Source of the DNA: JAVBLG01 sp031553655
GTDB taxonomy: Bacteria > Desulfobacterota > Desulfovibrionia > Desulfovibrionales > Desulfovibrionaceae
NCBI GenBank assembly: GCA_031553655.1
Contig: JAVBLG010000012.1
Location: 1 to 57,653 of the forward strand
Reading direction: 5' to 3'
Length of the DNA: 57,653 nt
How positions within the stretch are numbered: the first letter of the stretch is position 1; every line of letters starts with the position of its first letter. A program made the position numbers and the translations under genes. This document shows positions 1-8,561 of the stretch, in pieces. The notes below the pieces were generated by a model. The model worked only from the letters and a program-made list of their open reading frames with translations, was not told the DNA's origin and did no database searches.

Positions 1-86
1 TGCACCAAAAGGTCAATAACTTCCGGTGGGGTGCGGCTGATAATTTCAGCACTAAGAGGAATTTCAGGCTGCATCTTGGATTCCAT
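1..86 (-). CDS. Partial transposase-like protein, N-terminus only (IS66-like?)
   Basis: Only the first 28 codons are inside the window. Read leftwards from an ATG at 86 they give a short acidic start followed by LSAEIISRTPPEVIDLLV. That pattern resembles the N-terminus of IS66-type TnpC transposases, where a similar stretch precedes a coiled coil. No catalytic residue is visible, so the family is a guess. Its place at the outer side of the integrase-bearing island fits a mobile-element gene. The Shine-Dalgarno upstream of 86 is weak. Confidence 0.35.
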   Translation of the reverse strand, partial: MESKMQPEIPLSAEIISRTPPEVIDLLV

Positions 87-240
87 GAGGTCTGCTTACC
101 ATTAAGTCTAAACTTTTTCTAGATCCCGTGAGCGCTTACCCTTAAAGAGCACGCGCGCAATGAAGGGCTCATTTACGAACAGGAATTGTTTGTCGAAGAT
201 ACGGATGTTGTGCCGATGTGCGAAATGGAAATAAATCTGT

Positions 241-278
241 ACCAGATTCGTCTGACGCTACCAGAATCGTCTGACGCT
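241..278. repeat. Two tandem 19-bp direct repeats before the AAA+ gene
   Basis: ACCAGATTCGTCTGACGCT (241-259) is followed immediately by the same 19-mer with one change, T to A at position 7 (260-278). The pair ends 14 bases before the ATG at 293. Head-to-tail identical units beside a start codon could be an operator or a translational control site for the two-gene module. No hairpin or promoter consensus was recognised in the rest of 87-292. Confidence 0.75.
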
Positions 279-292
279 TCGGTAGTGCGCTG

Positions 293-2191
293 ATGTTTCC
301 CAGAATTCTTGTTCTTGACGATCTCTTCGGGCGCGATATAGCCAACGGCAGAAATGTAGATCGCGAAAATCTCTGCGCCCAGTTTCTCTGGCGGGATATC
401 ACCGGCGATGCCGCCGCGCTGGCAAGCGCGCAAGAGGTATTGCGCCCCACGGCCGAGGCTGTTTTTCATCGCGCCCAATCGCCGCTTTGCGCGGTAATAG
501 GCGATGTGGTGGAAAATGATCTGACCGGCGCTATTGCCGTTATTCGCGAGCACTGGTTCAAACCGGGGATACGCGAAGAGGGGCTGGGCCATGAGACTGC
601 GGGCTGCCTCAGCATGCTGCTGCTTGATCTGTGTTTTCTCACCGGCCCTGTCACGGCGGAAAGCCATGCCGCCGCTCCAGGCATGCCACAAGGCCACGCT
701 GATGACGCCAGCGAGGATTCCTATTTCGGGTTGAAACTGCTCAAGGAGATTAATCGAGAATTTCCTGATTTGCCTGTTTTCATACTGTCAAGTATGCAAA
801 GAAGGCCAATAGCGTCCGAATTCAGCCATAGCGGGGCCTTTGGCTTTATTGACCGCTCCGATCCAAACGGCCCGGCAACGCTTTACAAGGCGCTGGCCCG
901 TCACGGTCTGATGCCCGACGCCGCCGGGGCCATTGTGGGGCGCTCCCTGCCTTTGCTTCTGGCGCTGCGCGATGCCAGGGTGGCGGCGGAAAACGGGCAG
1001 GATGTACTTATTCGTGGCGAGCGCGGCACAGGCAAGGAGCTGCTGGCGCAATATATACGCCGCATGTCGCCCGACTCCGCAGGACGGCAGCCCCGGCCTT
1101 TTGTGGCCGTCAACTCCCCGGTTCTTTCCTCCGGCCTGTACGCTTCTGAACTCTACGGAATCGAATCCGGTTCGGCCACCGGGGTGAGTGGGCGCAAAGG
1201 CCTGTTGGAAACATCGGACGGCGGCGATGTTTTTCTTGATGAAGTAGCGGATATGGCTCCTGATGTGCAAGCCTCGCTGCTGCGCGTTTTGCAGGAAAGG
1301 CAAATCATGCCTGTGGGCGGCAGGCAGACCAAAAAAATTGACATACGCGTAATTGCCGCCACCAATGCGCAAATAGACGACCCCAAACTTGGCTTGCGCC
1401 CTGATCTGCTGGATCGTCTGGCCGCTGGGGGCACAATCTGGCTGCCCCCCCTGCGAGAACGCATTGAAGACGTCCCCCTTCTGGCCGGACAATTCGCGCG
1501 CGAAACGGAAAAGCGCAATGCCACTGCCCTTGAGCGGGAGATTTCCAACAGCGCCCTGGACAAGCTCATGGCCTATGACTGGCCGGGCAATATACGCGAA
1601 TTACGCAGTGTGGTGGCCGACGCGGTCAACCGTTACCCCGATGTTGAATACCTTGTGCCCGAACATTTGCGGATCGGGCGTTCTTCACGCGGGGGGGCGA
1701 CCTCTTCCCTGCCCCCTCCTCATACCGGCATGGTTACGTCAGAGCCGCATGCTGACTCCTTACACGTCCGTGCTAATACCAGTGACGCTCATTTGCCCCA
1801 TAGCCGAGAGTTTGCCACTGCGCGCGAAGATAAGGATGTTATCGACTCTTTGTTGCAATACTCGGGTTCAGTCAGATTCAGCCGGGATAATGTGCAAGAT
1901 TGGGCGGGTAAGCTGCATCTGGTGCAGAAAGGCCAGCAACTTTTGATCGCGCGTATGGTTCTGGCGGCGCTTGAAGCCACTAAACGCCGTACTCCGGAAC
2001 GCCCCGACGGGGTTTTGCAAATTCACCCGGCCATGAAGCTCCTTGCCGGAGATGCGCGACTGACGGCCAGCAAGGCGGCGGACATGTTGAAAAGACTGCT
2101 TGGCCCGCTTGAGGAAGAGCTTGAAGGAGATTTAAAAGAAGCCCTGGAAATAGCCATGCGCCTGCGCCCCAGGCATGGGCGTGGCAATTGA
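293..2191 (+). CDS. Receiver-like/sigma-54-type AAA+ ATPase lacking GAFTGA and HTH
   Basis: This 632-residue protein has three parts. Residues 1-210 look like a divergent response-regulator receiver (VLDD near the start, LLLDLCF, FILSSM) without the conserved lysine. Residues about 215-450 are an AAA+ domain of the bacterial enhancer-binding type: Walker A GERGTGKE near 242, Walker B DVFLDEVAD near 312, IRVIAATN, and WPGNIREL. The sigma-54 contact loop GAFTGA is replaced by GSATGV, and the C-terminal 170 residues show no Fis-type helix-turn-helix. It keeps the ATPase machinery but probably does not activate sigma-54 promoters. The next gene starts 105 bp downstream on the same strand and is likely its partner. 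The setting in an integrase-bearing island suggests a conflict or defence role, which is inference. The exact family is not recognised. Confidence 0.75.
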   Translation: MFPRILVLDDLFGRDIANGRNVDRENLCAQFLWRDITGDAAALASAQEVLRPTAEAVFHRAQSPLCAVIGDVVENDLTGAIAVIREHWFKPGIREEGLGHETAGCLSMLLLDLCFLTGPVTAESHAAAPGMPQGHADDASEDSYFGLKLLKEINREFPDLPVFILSSMQRRPIASEFSHSGAFGFIDRSDPNGPATLYKALARHGLMPDAAGAIVGRSLPLLLALRDARVAAENGQDVLIRGERGTGKELLAQYIRRMSPDSAGRQPRPFVAVNSPVLSSGLYASELYGIESGSATGVSGRKGLLETSDGGDVFLDEVADMAPDVQASLLRVLQERQIMPVGGRQTKKIDIRVIAATNAQIDDPKLGLRPDLLDRLAAGGTIWLPPLRERIEDVPLLAGQFARETEKRNATALEREISNSALDKLMAYDWPGNIRELRSVVADAVNRYPDVEYLVPEHLRIGRSSRGGATSSLPPPHTGMVTSEPHADSLHVRANTSDAHLPHSREFATAREDKDVIDSLLQYSGSVRFSRDNVQDWAGKLHLVQKGQQLLIARMVLAALEATKRRTPERPDGVLQIHPAMKLLAGDARLTASKAADMLKRLLGPLEEELEGDLKEALEIAMRLRPRHGRGN

Positions 2192-2296
2192 GGCCTTGAT
2201 TTTGAAATTTTGATTTACTTGAGAGCGATCCGTTCTGAAATACGTCTGCGTTGATTTGTACCTACTGATCTGGCACTCCACCCGAAAAGAGGCGAT

Positions 2297-4462
2297 ATGA
2301 TTTATTTGATACTGGCTCAGACTGATTTTACCGCGCGGACTCTAATTCCCTGGCGGGATGAATTAAGTAAAAAATATATCAAGCTTAAGATGCCAAAGCC
2401 GTTGATTATGTCCGAAGATCATGTGCAACGCGATGCCGGAGTATACGCTTACAACTACGCTTCCAGGTACATAGAATCTTTCATGCGCAACCAATGCCGC
2501 GGAACCGGCTGCGAAGTGGCCATTCTGGTTGATTATGTCCGCCCCCTATATCTCAGCGCCATATCAAGACCCTGTTGGGATTCGCTTATTGCCATGCTCG
2601 TGCTGTCTTATCCCGAGGTGCGCTGGCACTTCGGCTACGCCTGCTTTGAAGAAAAGCAAAAGGAGAAGGCAAAGGCAAAGGGAGATGCAGATCCGGAGGA
2701 GCAAAATGTCTCGAAACAAACTAGAGATTCAAATAAGCAAAGTGAATATTTATGTGAAAAATGGTATGACATCAATTACAAACACTCACTTCCTGCTCTG
2801 TTCCACAACATAGCCAGCGATCCGTTGATGGATCCTTCTGGGCTGCGGGAATGGGTGCGCTCAAGAACGAACAAGTCGCTTGAGGACTCTAAAGAAGGGT
2901 GGGAGTTGCCCACAAGAGACAAATTGGCGGCTGCCATTGATGAAGAACCATCCTACGCCTATTTTTACGGATATACTGCCTATCGTTTCGGCTGCCGCGC
3001 CGACATAATAACTACTTGGGAGCTGATGAGGCACAGGTTTGGTGAAGAACAAGGATATAATTATGTACCTGACAATCCAAAATCACATGGATATTGGCTT
3101 CTGCTGGAAGATATGAGTCTGTGCTTTCCTGACCGTGAAGCACAGGTAAAATTGCTAACACTTACAAATAGGGCTGTCTGGTGTAAAAAATTGTGTAATC
3201 AGCCCGACGTGGAAGACTCAGAATATAGATTTCTTATAACTACCGGACAATCCAGCTCTGGAACAGAGCTAATAGAAAATGAAAAATATTTAACAGAATA
3301 CAAAGGGGAGAAAAGTAAGGCAATACTAAAACCTCTTGGCGGTATATTTGGATTGTGGAAAGATAGCGGAATTTTAGAATTATGCATTAACGAGCATCCA
3401 GGAAACTGTCCTGGCTTTGTCTGGCCTCCTACACAAAATAGAAATGATCATGAGGCTGGACCAAGTAGGAATGATAATAAAAAAAATCTAAGGCATGGCG
3501 CTCCAGGCAAGTTGAACCTCATCGCGGAATCCATGGTACGTCGCGCTGAGCATTTGCTTGGCCATATAGAGTCTGTAAATGATGCTGTACGTGGTGCAGT
3601 CATAGCCTGCGATGCCTTGCAGTGCACCGGCTGCAAAGCCCCAGCAACCGCTTTTGAAGCCTTGGCCCTGAGGCATAAATTTGAAGTTATGGCTGAGTGC
3701 CGTTTTTCTGGAATTGAGCACCATTTGAATGTAAAGGACCGCATTCGTGAAATTGAAAAAGATGCGGAGGCGATTTCGGCGGTGTCTGCCCCAAATAGAC
3801 AAATCGAAGCCAGGCTCAACGGAGAAATGGAAATATTGCTAGGCATTGCGAGAATTTTCCATCAAAATTCTCAGTTTGACGAAGAAAATACTTGCATGAA
3901 CAAAACGCGCAACCTCCACAATAAGTTGTGGTTGCGACAGCATACCGAGTATTTGCGTCCTGGCCTGCTATTGTTTCAACACAATACCGTAGATTGGCTC
4001 CGTTTGTTTCTGCAGTACTGTTTTTGGGCTCTACGACGTTATATTCCAACTTTGTTGTGCAATTTTTTTATATTGTCACGCGATGTTTTGTCATTATTGA
4101 GATATGTATTTTTGCGCTATGTGGAAAGCCTGCTGAGTTCTGGCCTTAAATTAGCTTTGTGGACGACTCTCTGGATATTTCTACTGAGTTGTTGTTTTGT
4201 GTATGTGAATGATTACGGTTACAGCAATTTAATTGCAGGCCTGGCGGACGCCATATCTACATTCTTTTCAGGAGGAGCTCCCGTTACCCATGCACTTTCG
4301 CCAACTAATGGCCCTGACGTTACGTACCAGCATTTCGCTGCCGCTGACGGCAAAAAAATATCCTGGTGGCATATTGGGGTTGCTTGCTTTTCCATGATGG
4401 CGGGAGTACTGCACCTTGGCGTATTGATCGCGCACTTGTATGCCATAGTGTCGCGTAAGTGA
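2297..4462 (+). CDS. Large protein with C-terminal two-helix pore-like domain, unknown family
   Basis: This 721-residue protein starts at an ATG with AGAGG eight bases upstream. The first 580 residues are soluble and not recognised; a hydrophobic strand-like stretch near residues 75-115 (EVAILVDYVRPLYLS) hints at an alpha/beta sensor fold. The end is clear: a strong transmembrane segment at about 616-637 (LALWTTLWIFLLSCCFVYV), a short re-entrant-like stretch at about 645-660 (LADAISTFFSGGAP), an extracellular loop, and a second transmembrane segment at about 690-718. That helix-loop-helix order resembles two-TM ion channels, but the TVGYG filter is absent. With the upstream AAA+ gene it forms a two-gene unit in which this would be the membrane-damaging effector (inference). 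AT content is higher than in its neighbours, consistent with transfer. Confidence 0.65.
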   Translation: MIYLILAQTDFTARTLIPWRDELSKKYIKLKMPKPLIMSEDHVQRDAGVYAYNYASRYIESFMRNQCRGTGCEVAILVDYVRPLYLSAISRPCWDSLIAMLVLSYPEVRWHFGYACFEEKQKEKAKAKGDADPEEQNVSKQTRDSNKQSEYLCEKWYDINYKHSLPALFHNIASDPLMDPSGLREWVRSRTNKSLEDSKEGWELPTRDKLAAAIDEEPSYAYFYGYTAYRFGCRADIITTWELMRHRFGEEQGYNYVPDNPKSHGYWLLLEDMSLCFPDREAQVKLLTLTNRAVWCKKLCNQPDVEDSEYRFLITTGQSSSGTELIENEKYLTEYKGEKSKAILKPLGGIFGLWKDSGILELCINEHPGNCPGFVWPPTQNRNDHEAGPSRNDNKKNLRHGAPGKLNLIAESMVRRAEHLLGHIESVNDAVRGAVIACDALQCTGCKAPATAFEALALRHKFEVMAECRFSGIEHHLNVKDRIREIEKDAEAISAVSAPNRQIEARLNGEMEILLGIARIFHQNSQFDEENTCMNKTRNLHNKLWLRQHTEYLRPGLLLFQHNTVDWLRLFLQYCFWALRRYIPTLLCNFFILSRDVLSLLRYVFLRYVESLLSSGLKLALWTTLWIFLLSCCFVYVNDYGYSNLIAGLADAISTFFSGGAPVTHALSPTNGPDVTYQHFAAADGKKISWWHIGVACFSMMAGVLHLGVLIAHLYAIVSRK

Positions 4463-4652
4463 TAGGCAGTGTAATTTTATTCTCATAGCGGTTAATAAGC
4501 TAAAATTTTTTGCACATCTTAATTCCAGAGGACATGAACAAGCCTACAGAAGTCAACAAACTCATAAAACATAGCGGAGCGTATACTCCGTAAAAAATCT
4601 TCAAATAATCTAAAGACAGCACTCCTTCTGGCGTCTGGTATTTGATTTACAT

Positions 4653-4997
4653 CTATGCCATCGCCTTTTGCCCCTGCTCCCCCGCCGCCGTGTAAACACC
4701 AGGCAGGGGCGTAATACTCTGCCAATCGCCGGGCCGCTGGTTCAGTTCCCACACGTCACAAGCGCTTTGCAGGTCGATCCACAGTTCCACGCTGGTATTT
4801 AAGGCGCGGGACAGCCGTTGCGCCATATCCGGAGTCACCCTGGCGCTGCCGTTGACCACCTTGGACATGGTCTTGCGTGACACGCCAAGGTGATCGGCCA
4901 GAGCGGATACGGAAAGCCCCAAGGGCTCCAGGTAGTGGGCCTTTATAATTCTGCCGGGGTGAACCGGCGGGCGGGTTCTCTTCGAGCGGTCGAACAT
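4653..4997 (-). CDS. higA: HigA-type antitoxin, XRE/HTH
   Basis: This 114-residue protein starts at the ATG at 4997, which has AAGGAGG just upstream; a longer reading frame exists but lacks a better start. The N-terminus PPVHPGRIIKAHYLEPLGLS is the hallmark of the HigA/VapI family. It is followed by a helix-turn-helix (SALADHLGVSRKTMSKVVNG). It should bind and neutralise the toxin encoded 10 bp upstream and repress the shared promoter. The toxin-first order is typical of higBA. Confidence 0.9.
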   Translation of the reverse strand: MFDRSKRTRPPVHPGRIIKAHYLEPLGLSVSALADHLGVSRKTMSKVVNGSARVTPDMAQRLSRALNTSVELWIDLQSACDVWELNQRPGDWQSITPLPGVYTAAGEQGQKAMA

Positions 4998-5007
4998 GTC
5001 GGCCTCC

Positions 5008-5286
5008 TTAGTGGTAATCCTGATAGTTGACAACATGGGCGTTTCCGTCTTCAAAGCGGAATGTAACGCGCCAGTTGCCGGATACTTTTACGCTCCAATG
5101 GTCTTTGAGCTTGCCCTTGAGTTGATGCAGGCCTGAACCGGGAAAATCCATATCATTGGCGGAACGCGCTTTATCCAGATGGTCAAGAAAGGTATCCAGT
5201 TTTGCGGCATGTTTGGCCTGTATGCCCTTGGTGGAACCTGTCAGGAAAAATTCCTCAAGTCCCTTGTGAGCGAAGCTCTTGATCAT
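5008..5286 (-). CDS. higB: HigB-type mRNA-interferase toxin (RelE fold)
   Basis: This 92-residue protein has the full HigB pattern: an N-terminal MIKSFAHKGLEEFF, the central LHQLKGKLKDHWSVKVSGNW and the C-terminal WRVTFRFEDGNAHVVNYQDYH. RelE-fold toxins of this family cut ribosome-bound mRNA. It is the first gene of a two-gene operon with the antitoxin 10 bp downstream. The pair lies next to the integrase gene and probably stabilises the island. Confidence 0.93.
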   Translation of the reverse strand: MIKSFAHKGLEEFFLTGSTKGIQAKHAAKLDTFLDHLDKARSANDMDFPGSGLHQLKGKLKDHWSVKVSGNWRVTFRFEDGNAHVVNYQDYH

Positions 5287-5369
5287 AGTGTAACCTTTTT
5301 GGTAACGCAGTCAAGATTGTAGATGGCTGGTCAATCACACCGCATGGCAAATAATAGATGATCCGCCTG

Positions 5370-6536
5370 CTACTTTCTGAAAGTGGTCACTTTGGCTTGC
5401 GTTTTGGATTCTTCCCCGAACAGTTCACCGGCCACGGCAGCGGCACGTTGCAAAGCCTCATCCGCGAGGTGGGCGTAGCGTTGGGTCATTTGTGGGGAAC
5501 TATGGGTGAGCAGCTTTTGCAGGGTGTATAAATCAACCTTGCCGCTGCTGGCCAGCCATGAAGCATAGGTATGCCGCAGACCATGCAGGGGGCGGAAGTT
5601 TTCCGGCAGGCCAGCTTTCTCCTTAACCCGGTTGGCAACACGTTTGAAGTCTTGGCGCTGCCCGCCATATCGGCCTGGGAAGATAAAGGGGCTGTCGGTG
5701 CGCGCCACTCTCTCCAGAGCCATTCTGGCAGGCTCGGAAAGCGGGATGCGCTCGGTTTTGCCCTTTTTGGCGGAATCGCCGCGCAAGGTGATGAAGCCGC
5801 GTTCAAAGTCAATATCATCCCATTGCAGGGCCAACAGCGCGCCCTTGCGCATGCCCGTAACCAGGGCCAGGCGAATAAAAGCGGCGGCATTTTGGTCTGG
5901 TTCGGCATCCAGAGCGGCAATCAGCGCCGCTAGTTGCTCCTGGGTCAGGTTTTCCGTTTTCTGATTATCCACCCTGGGAAAATTGAAACGCAGCCGAGAA
6001 GGCTCGGGCTGCGGGCAAAAGCCTTTCTCCACGCCGAAATTAATGATACGTCGCAACAGGGCCATAATATGCTTCACTGTTTGCGGCGAAAGAGTTTTCA
6101 GCTTTTTCACGCGCAAACGGTCAAGATCGAAGGTGGCCAGCTCTGCCGGTGTCTTTTGGGCGAAGTATGGGGCAATATGCATGGCGTAGCGGGCCAAATC
6201 CGTATCACGTGAAGCTCTGGCCGCGGCAGTCTCGTCGTATAGACTCCAAAGTCTGGCTATGGTAGGACGCTCTTCTTCCGCTTTTTTGACGGCCTCTTGC
6301 TCAGCCCGAAATTCCCTGTTGGAAAGCTCTCGCCCTCTGGCCCTGTCCGCACGTATATCCCTGGCCTTGGCTGCGGTCATAGCCTCGCTCTCACGTCCCA
6401 CCGGCTCTTCAATGAGTTTGGAACCACGCCCGCCTGTCCGGTACATAATGTAGTAAACCTTCTCCAGAGCATCTGAACCTAGCTTCTTCTGGAGGCGAAA
6501 ATACACTCCCGCATGCTTTGTCTTTTCTCGTTTCAT
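5370..6536 (-). CDS. Tyrosine recombinase (site-specific integrase)
   Basis: This 388-residue integrase has an N-terminal arm-binding region, a SAM-like core-binding domain at about 100-200 and a C-terminal catalytic domain. The catalytic arginine is in VTGMRKGALLALQW, the HxxR box is LHGLRHTYASWLA and the nucleophile tyrosine is in MTQRYAHL. Length and order match phage and genomic-island integrases. The start codon lies about 170 bp from a tRNA-Val 3' fragment, the expected recombination target. It points away from that site into the element. higBA lies just downstream on the same strand. Confidence 0.95.
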   Translation of the reverse strand: MKREKTKHAGVYFRLQKKLGSDALEKVYYIMYRTGGRGSKLIEEPVGRESEAMTAAKARDIRADRARGRELSNREFRAEQEAVKKAEEERPTIARLWSLYDETAAARASRDTDLARYAMHIAPYFAQKTPAELATFDLDRLRVKKLKTLSPQTVKHIMALLRRIINFGVEKGFCPQPEPSRLRFNFPRVDNQKTENLTQEQLAALIAALDAEPDQNAAAFIRLALVTGMRKGALLALQWDDIDFERGFITLRGDSAKKGKTERIPLSEPARMALERVARTDSPFIFPGRYGGQRQDFKRVANRVKEKAGLPENFRPLHGLRHTYASWLASSGKVDLYTLQKLLTHSSPQMTQRYAHLADEALQRAAAVAGELFGEESKTQAKVTTFRK

Positions 6537-6568
6537 CGTACTGGGCCTTGCCTTTATAGCCTATATAT

Positions 6569-6590
6569 TTCCCAACACCATTCCCAACAC
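6569..6590. repeat. Direct repeat TTCCCAACAC x2, possible integrase arm sites
   Basis: TTCCCAACAC occurs at 6569-6578 and again at 6581-6590, between the integrase start and the tRNA fragment. Short direct repeats spaced about one helical turn apart next to an attachment site are typical of arm-type sites bound by the integrase N-terminal domain. Function is inferred from position. Confidence 0.45.
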
Positions 6591-6704
6591 ACAAGCCCAA
6601 AATAGACCAAAAGGCATCAAATGGCAAGCAAGGCTTAAAGAATTAATATATTGAAATTACAAAACTAATACAAACAAGTCAAAACACATAAAAATATATT
6701 ACTA

Positions 6705-6753
6705 CGGCCTTACAAGCCGAGGGTCACAGGTTCAAATCCTGTACTGCCCACCA
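6705..6753 (+). other. tRNA-Val(UAC) 3' half: island attachment site
   Basis: From about 6705 the sequence reads as the 3' half of a tRNA. It has anticodon-stem arms CGGC/GCCG around the loop CTTACAA (anticodon UAC, Val), then a variable region, a T-arm ACAGG-TTCAAAT-CCTGT, the acceptor strand ACTGCCC, discriminator A and an encoded CCA. The 5' half is absent, and AT-rich unrelated sequence precedes it. This is what remains at the far end of an element that integrated into a tRNA gene and rebuilt the intact gene at its other end. The island therefore extends left, off the window. Confidence 0.85.
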
Positions 6754-6832
6754 AGAATATCAAAGGGTTTATCGGAAGCGGTGAGCCTCTTTTTTTTATT
6801 TCTTCGATTAAATGGGGTTCTTGGTTCTTCCC

Positions 6833-8561
6833 CAACTTGATTTCCCGCAAAATGTAACTATGTTTGAGTAGCGAGCTTGAAAGCGTCCATGATGTTGCGT
6901 TGGAGTGGTGAAGTTTCGGTGTACAGTTGTCCGTACCGATTTTGATATTTGATTTGGATCAAAGTCTCCATCGACTCCATAATCTCTCTGACAGTCATAT
7001 TCTTTAATGATTCATGGTTGCGCGCCGTTTTTCGGATGGCGCTGATGAGAACGAGGGCCAGAAACTGTAGGAATATCCGGCTATCCATAGCTGCCGAGGT
7101 ATGCACTCGCAGGCGCTTCATGTCGAGTTGGTTTTTAAGGTCATCGAAAGAATTTTCAACTGCGTCTTTGCGTCTGTAAGCGTCAAGGGTTTCTCTCGGG
7201 TCTTTCAGGTGGGTCGACAGGATGCAGAAAAATCCGGCATAGCGTTTTCGGAACTTTTGAATTTCAGACTCGTTGAAAGCCACTTTCACGCCGCGCTTTG
7301 GTGTTTCGGAAATGATGAAGTAGCGAATGTATTCGTCCGCCTCAGCTTTGTCGTCCAACGCGCCTGTCTCCAGAGCCAGTTTCAGTTGCAGAAGTTTTTT
7401 GGTGAAGCGGTCAAATTCTTCCGCAGCCCTGGCTGCGTTATAATAGAGATGCAGGTACACCCGCCTTTTGTTTTCACCCCAACTGAGCAGTTCGGTGGCC
7501 AAGTACAGAGCTTCGCTGTCACTTACTTTGTGATAATTGGCCGGAGAGGCTATAGCGTCGTGGTGGCGATCCAATATACTGCGAACCCATTTTCGTCCTG
7601 TCGGGACGGCCAGGGTGAAGTGATGGCGCCTGGACAAGAGAGCCTCGATATTGTCCTGGCTGTAAAATCCCCGATCCAGAACGAAGCGCAGCGCCTTCAC
7701 TCCGAGAAAATCCATAGCCTTCATCGTGGTCTTCAGAGTAGCGACATCGGAGATGTTGCCCGGCATTCGCCGATAATAGAGTGGCAGGCCACTGTCTTGG
7801 CCGAAAAGCAGAGCCAGATTGACCTGAGGCAACGCTTCGCCGTCCCGGTTATATCCATAGCGCAGATATTCGTTGGCGGTGGAGTAAGAGGATATGGAGG
7901 TGATGTCGTAACACAGGCAATCGCCAGCGGTCATTTTATCCAGCCACAAGGAGAAAAAACGCTGCCGGTCGTCTTCGGTGATTTTCGGCAACAATTCGCT
8001 GATACGTTGGCTGGCCAGAGTTTTCGCGGCGGGATGAAGGTGCCCCAGGCTCCAGGATTCGGCTCGGGACAATGCCTGGCCTTTATGGGCTATAAAGTGA
8101 ACAAGGCTCATGATCTCTTTGTGCGAAGCAGGAAAAACTTGCTTAAGGCAGGCCGCCAGGCCCGTGCCTTCAGCCAGTTTGTCAAGCAGCAAACAGGGGC
8201 CGGCCACCCTGGCTGTAGCCGTAACGCCTTCATCGGCAGTGCTTTTAGATGCCGCCTGACGTCGACGTGATGAGGGGATTATATCACCGGTTTGCGGATC
8301 AAGCTTCCCCAGACAGACCTGTCGATTCCTCGGAGCCTTCTTCTCTTTGTCCCAGTAACTCTCCACCGAATAAACATAGGTAACGCCGGTCTTTTTGTTA
8401 TGATGGTAAGCCAGACTGCCCATTCTGTTTTCTCCTCATAGTTACAATTGACTAATTATAACTATGAAAAACCTGAAACGCAAGAAGAATAGTCCTTTAA
8501 AATCAAACTAATTTCACGATAAACACGATGGCATCGTTACATTTTTCGGGAAGTCAGGCTT
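6833..8561 (-). mobile_element. IS1634-type insertion sequence
   Basis: About 1.73 kb bounded by imperfect 30-bp inverted repeats at 6833-6862 and 8532-8561, with 24 of 30 positions matching and a shared core CCCG-N-AAAATGTAAC-N-ATG. The only gene inside is the transposase. A second, shorter inverted match (TGTAACTATG at 6853-6862 and its complement at 8437-8446) lies inside. No target duplication is seen across the proposed ends, which suggests a later deletion or rearrangement. The right end lies inside a metallo-beta-lactamase-fold gene. Confidence 0.6.
6858..8423 (-). CDS. IS1634-family transposase
   Basis: This 521-residue protein opens with GSLAYHHNKKTGVTYVY, as IS1634-family (IS4-like DDE) transposases do. 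A DDE-fold region contains DITSISSYS (first Asp), FVLDRGFYSQDNI (second Asp) and, towards the end, YRRKDAVENSFDDLKNQLD carrying the catalytic Glu (the Y-(2)-R-(3)-E-(6)-K signature type). Length is full for the family, no frameshift is seen, and AGGAG lies upstream of the ATG, so the element may be active. Confidence 0.9.
   Translation of the reverse strand: MGSLAYHHNKKTGVTYVYSVESYWDKEKKAPRNRQVCLGKLDPQTGDIIPSSRRRQAASKSTADEGVTATARVAGPCLLLDKLAEGTGLAACLKQVFPASHKEIMSLVHFIAHKGQALSRAESWSLGHLHPAAKTLASQRISELLPKITEDDRQRFFSLWLDKMTAGDCLCYDITSISSYSTANEYLRYGYNRDGEALPQVNLALLFGQDSGLPLYYRRMPGNISDVATLKTTMKAMDFLGVKALRFVLDRGFYSQDNIEALLSRRHHFTLAVPTGRKWVRSILDRHHDAIASPANYHKVSDSEALYLATELLSWGENKRRVYLHLYYNAARAAEEFDRFTKKLLQLKLALETGALDDKAEADEYIRYFIISETPKRGVKVAFNESEIQKFRKRYAGFFCILSTHLKDPRETLDAYRRKDAVENSFDDLKNQLDMKRLRVHTSAAMDSRIFLQFLALVLISAIRKTARNHESLKNMTVREIMESMETLIQIKYQNRYGQLYTETSPLQRNIMDAFKLATQT

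Noticed and set aside
6705..6753. Functional tRNA-Val gene
   Set aside because: The acceptor 5' strand, D-arm and upper anticodon stem are missing; only the 3' half is present.
7101..8270. Long open frame (389 codons) antisense to the IS transposase
   Set aside because: It is the mirror of a GC-rich real gene, has no recognisable domain or ribosome site, and the opposite strand carries a full transposase.
6853..8446. Shorter IS ends at the 10-bp TGTAACTATG inverted repeat
   Set aside because: The longer 30-bp imperfect repeats at 6833-6862 and 8532-8561 match better and explain the MBL truncation, although the shorter option is not fully excluded.
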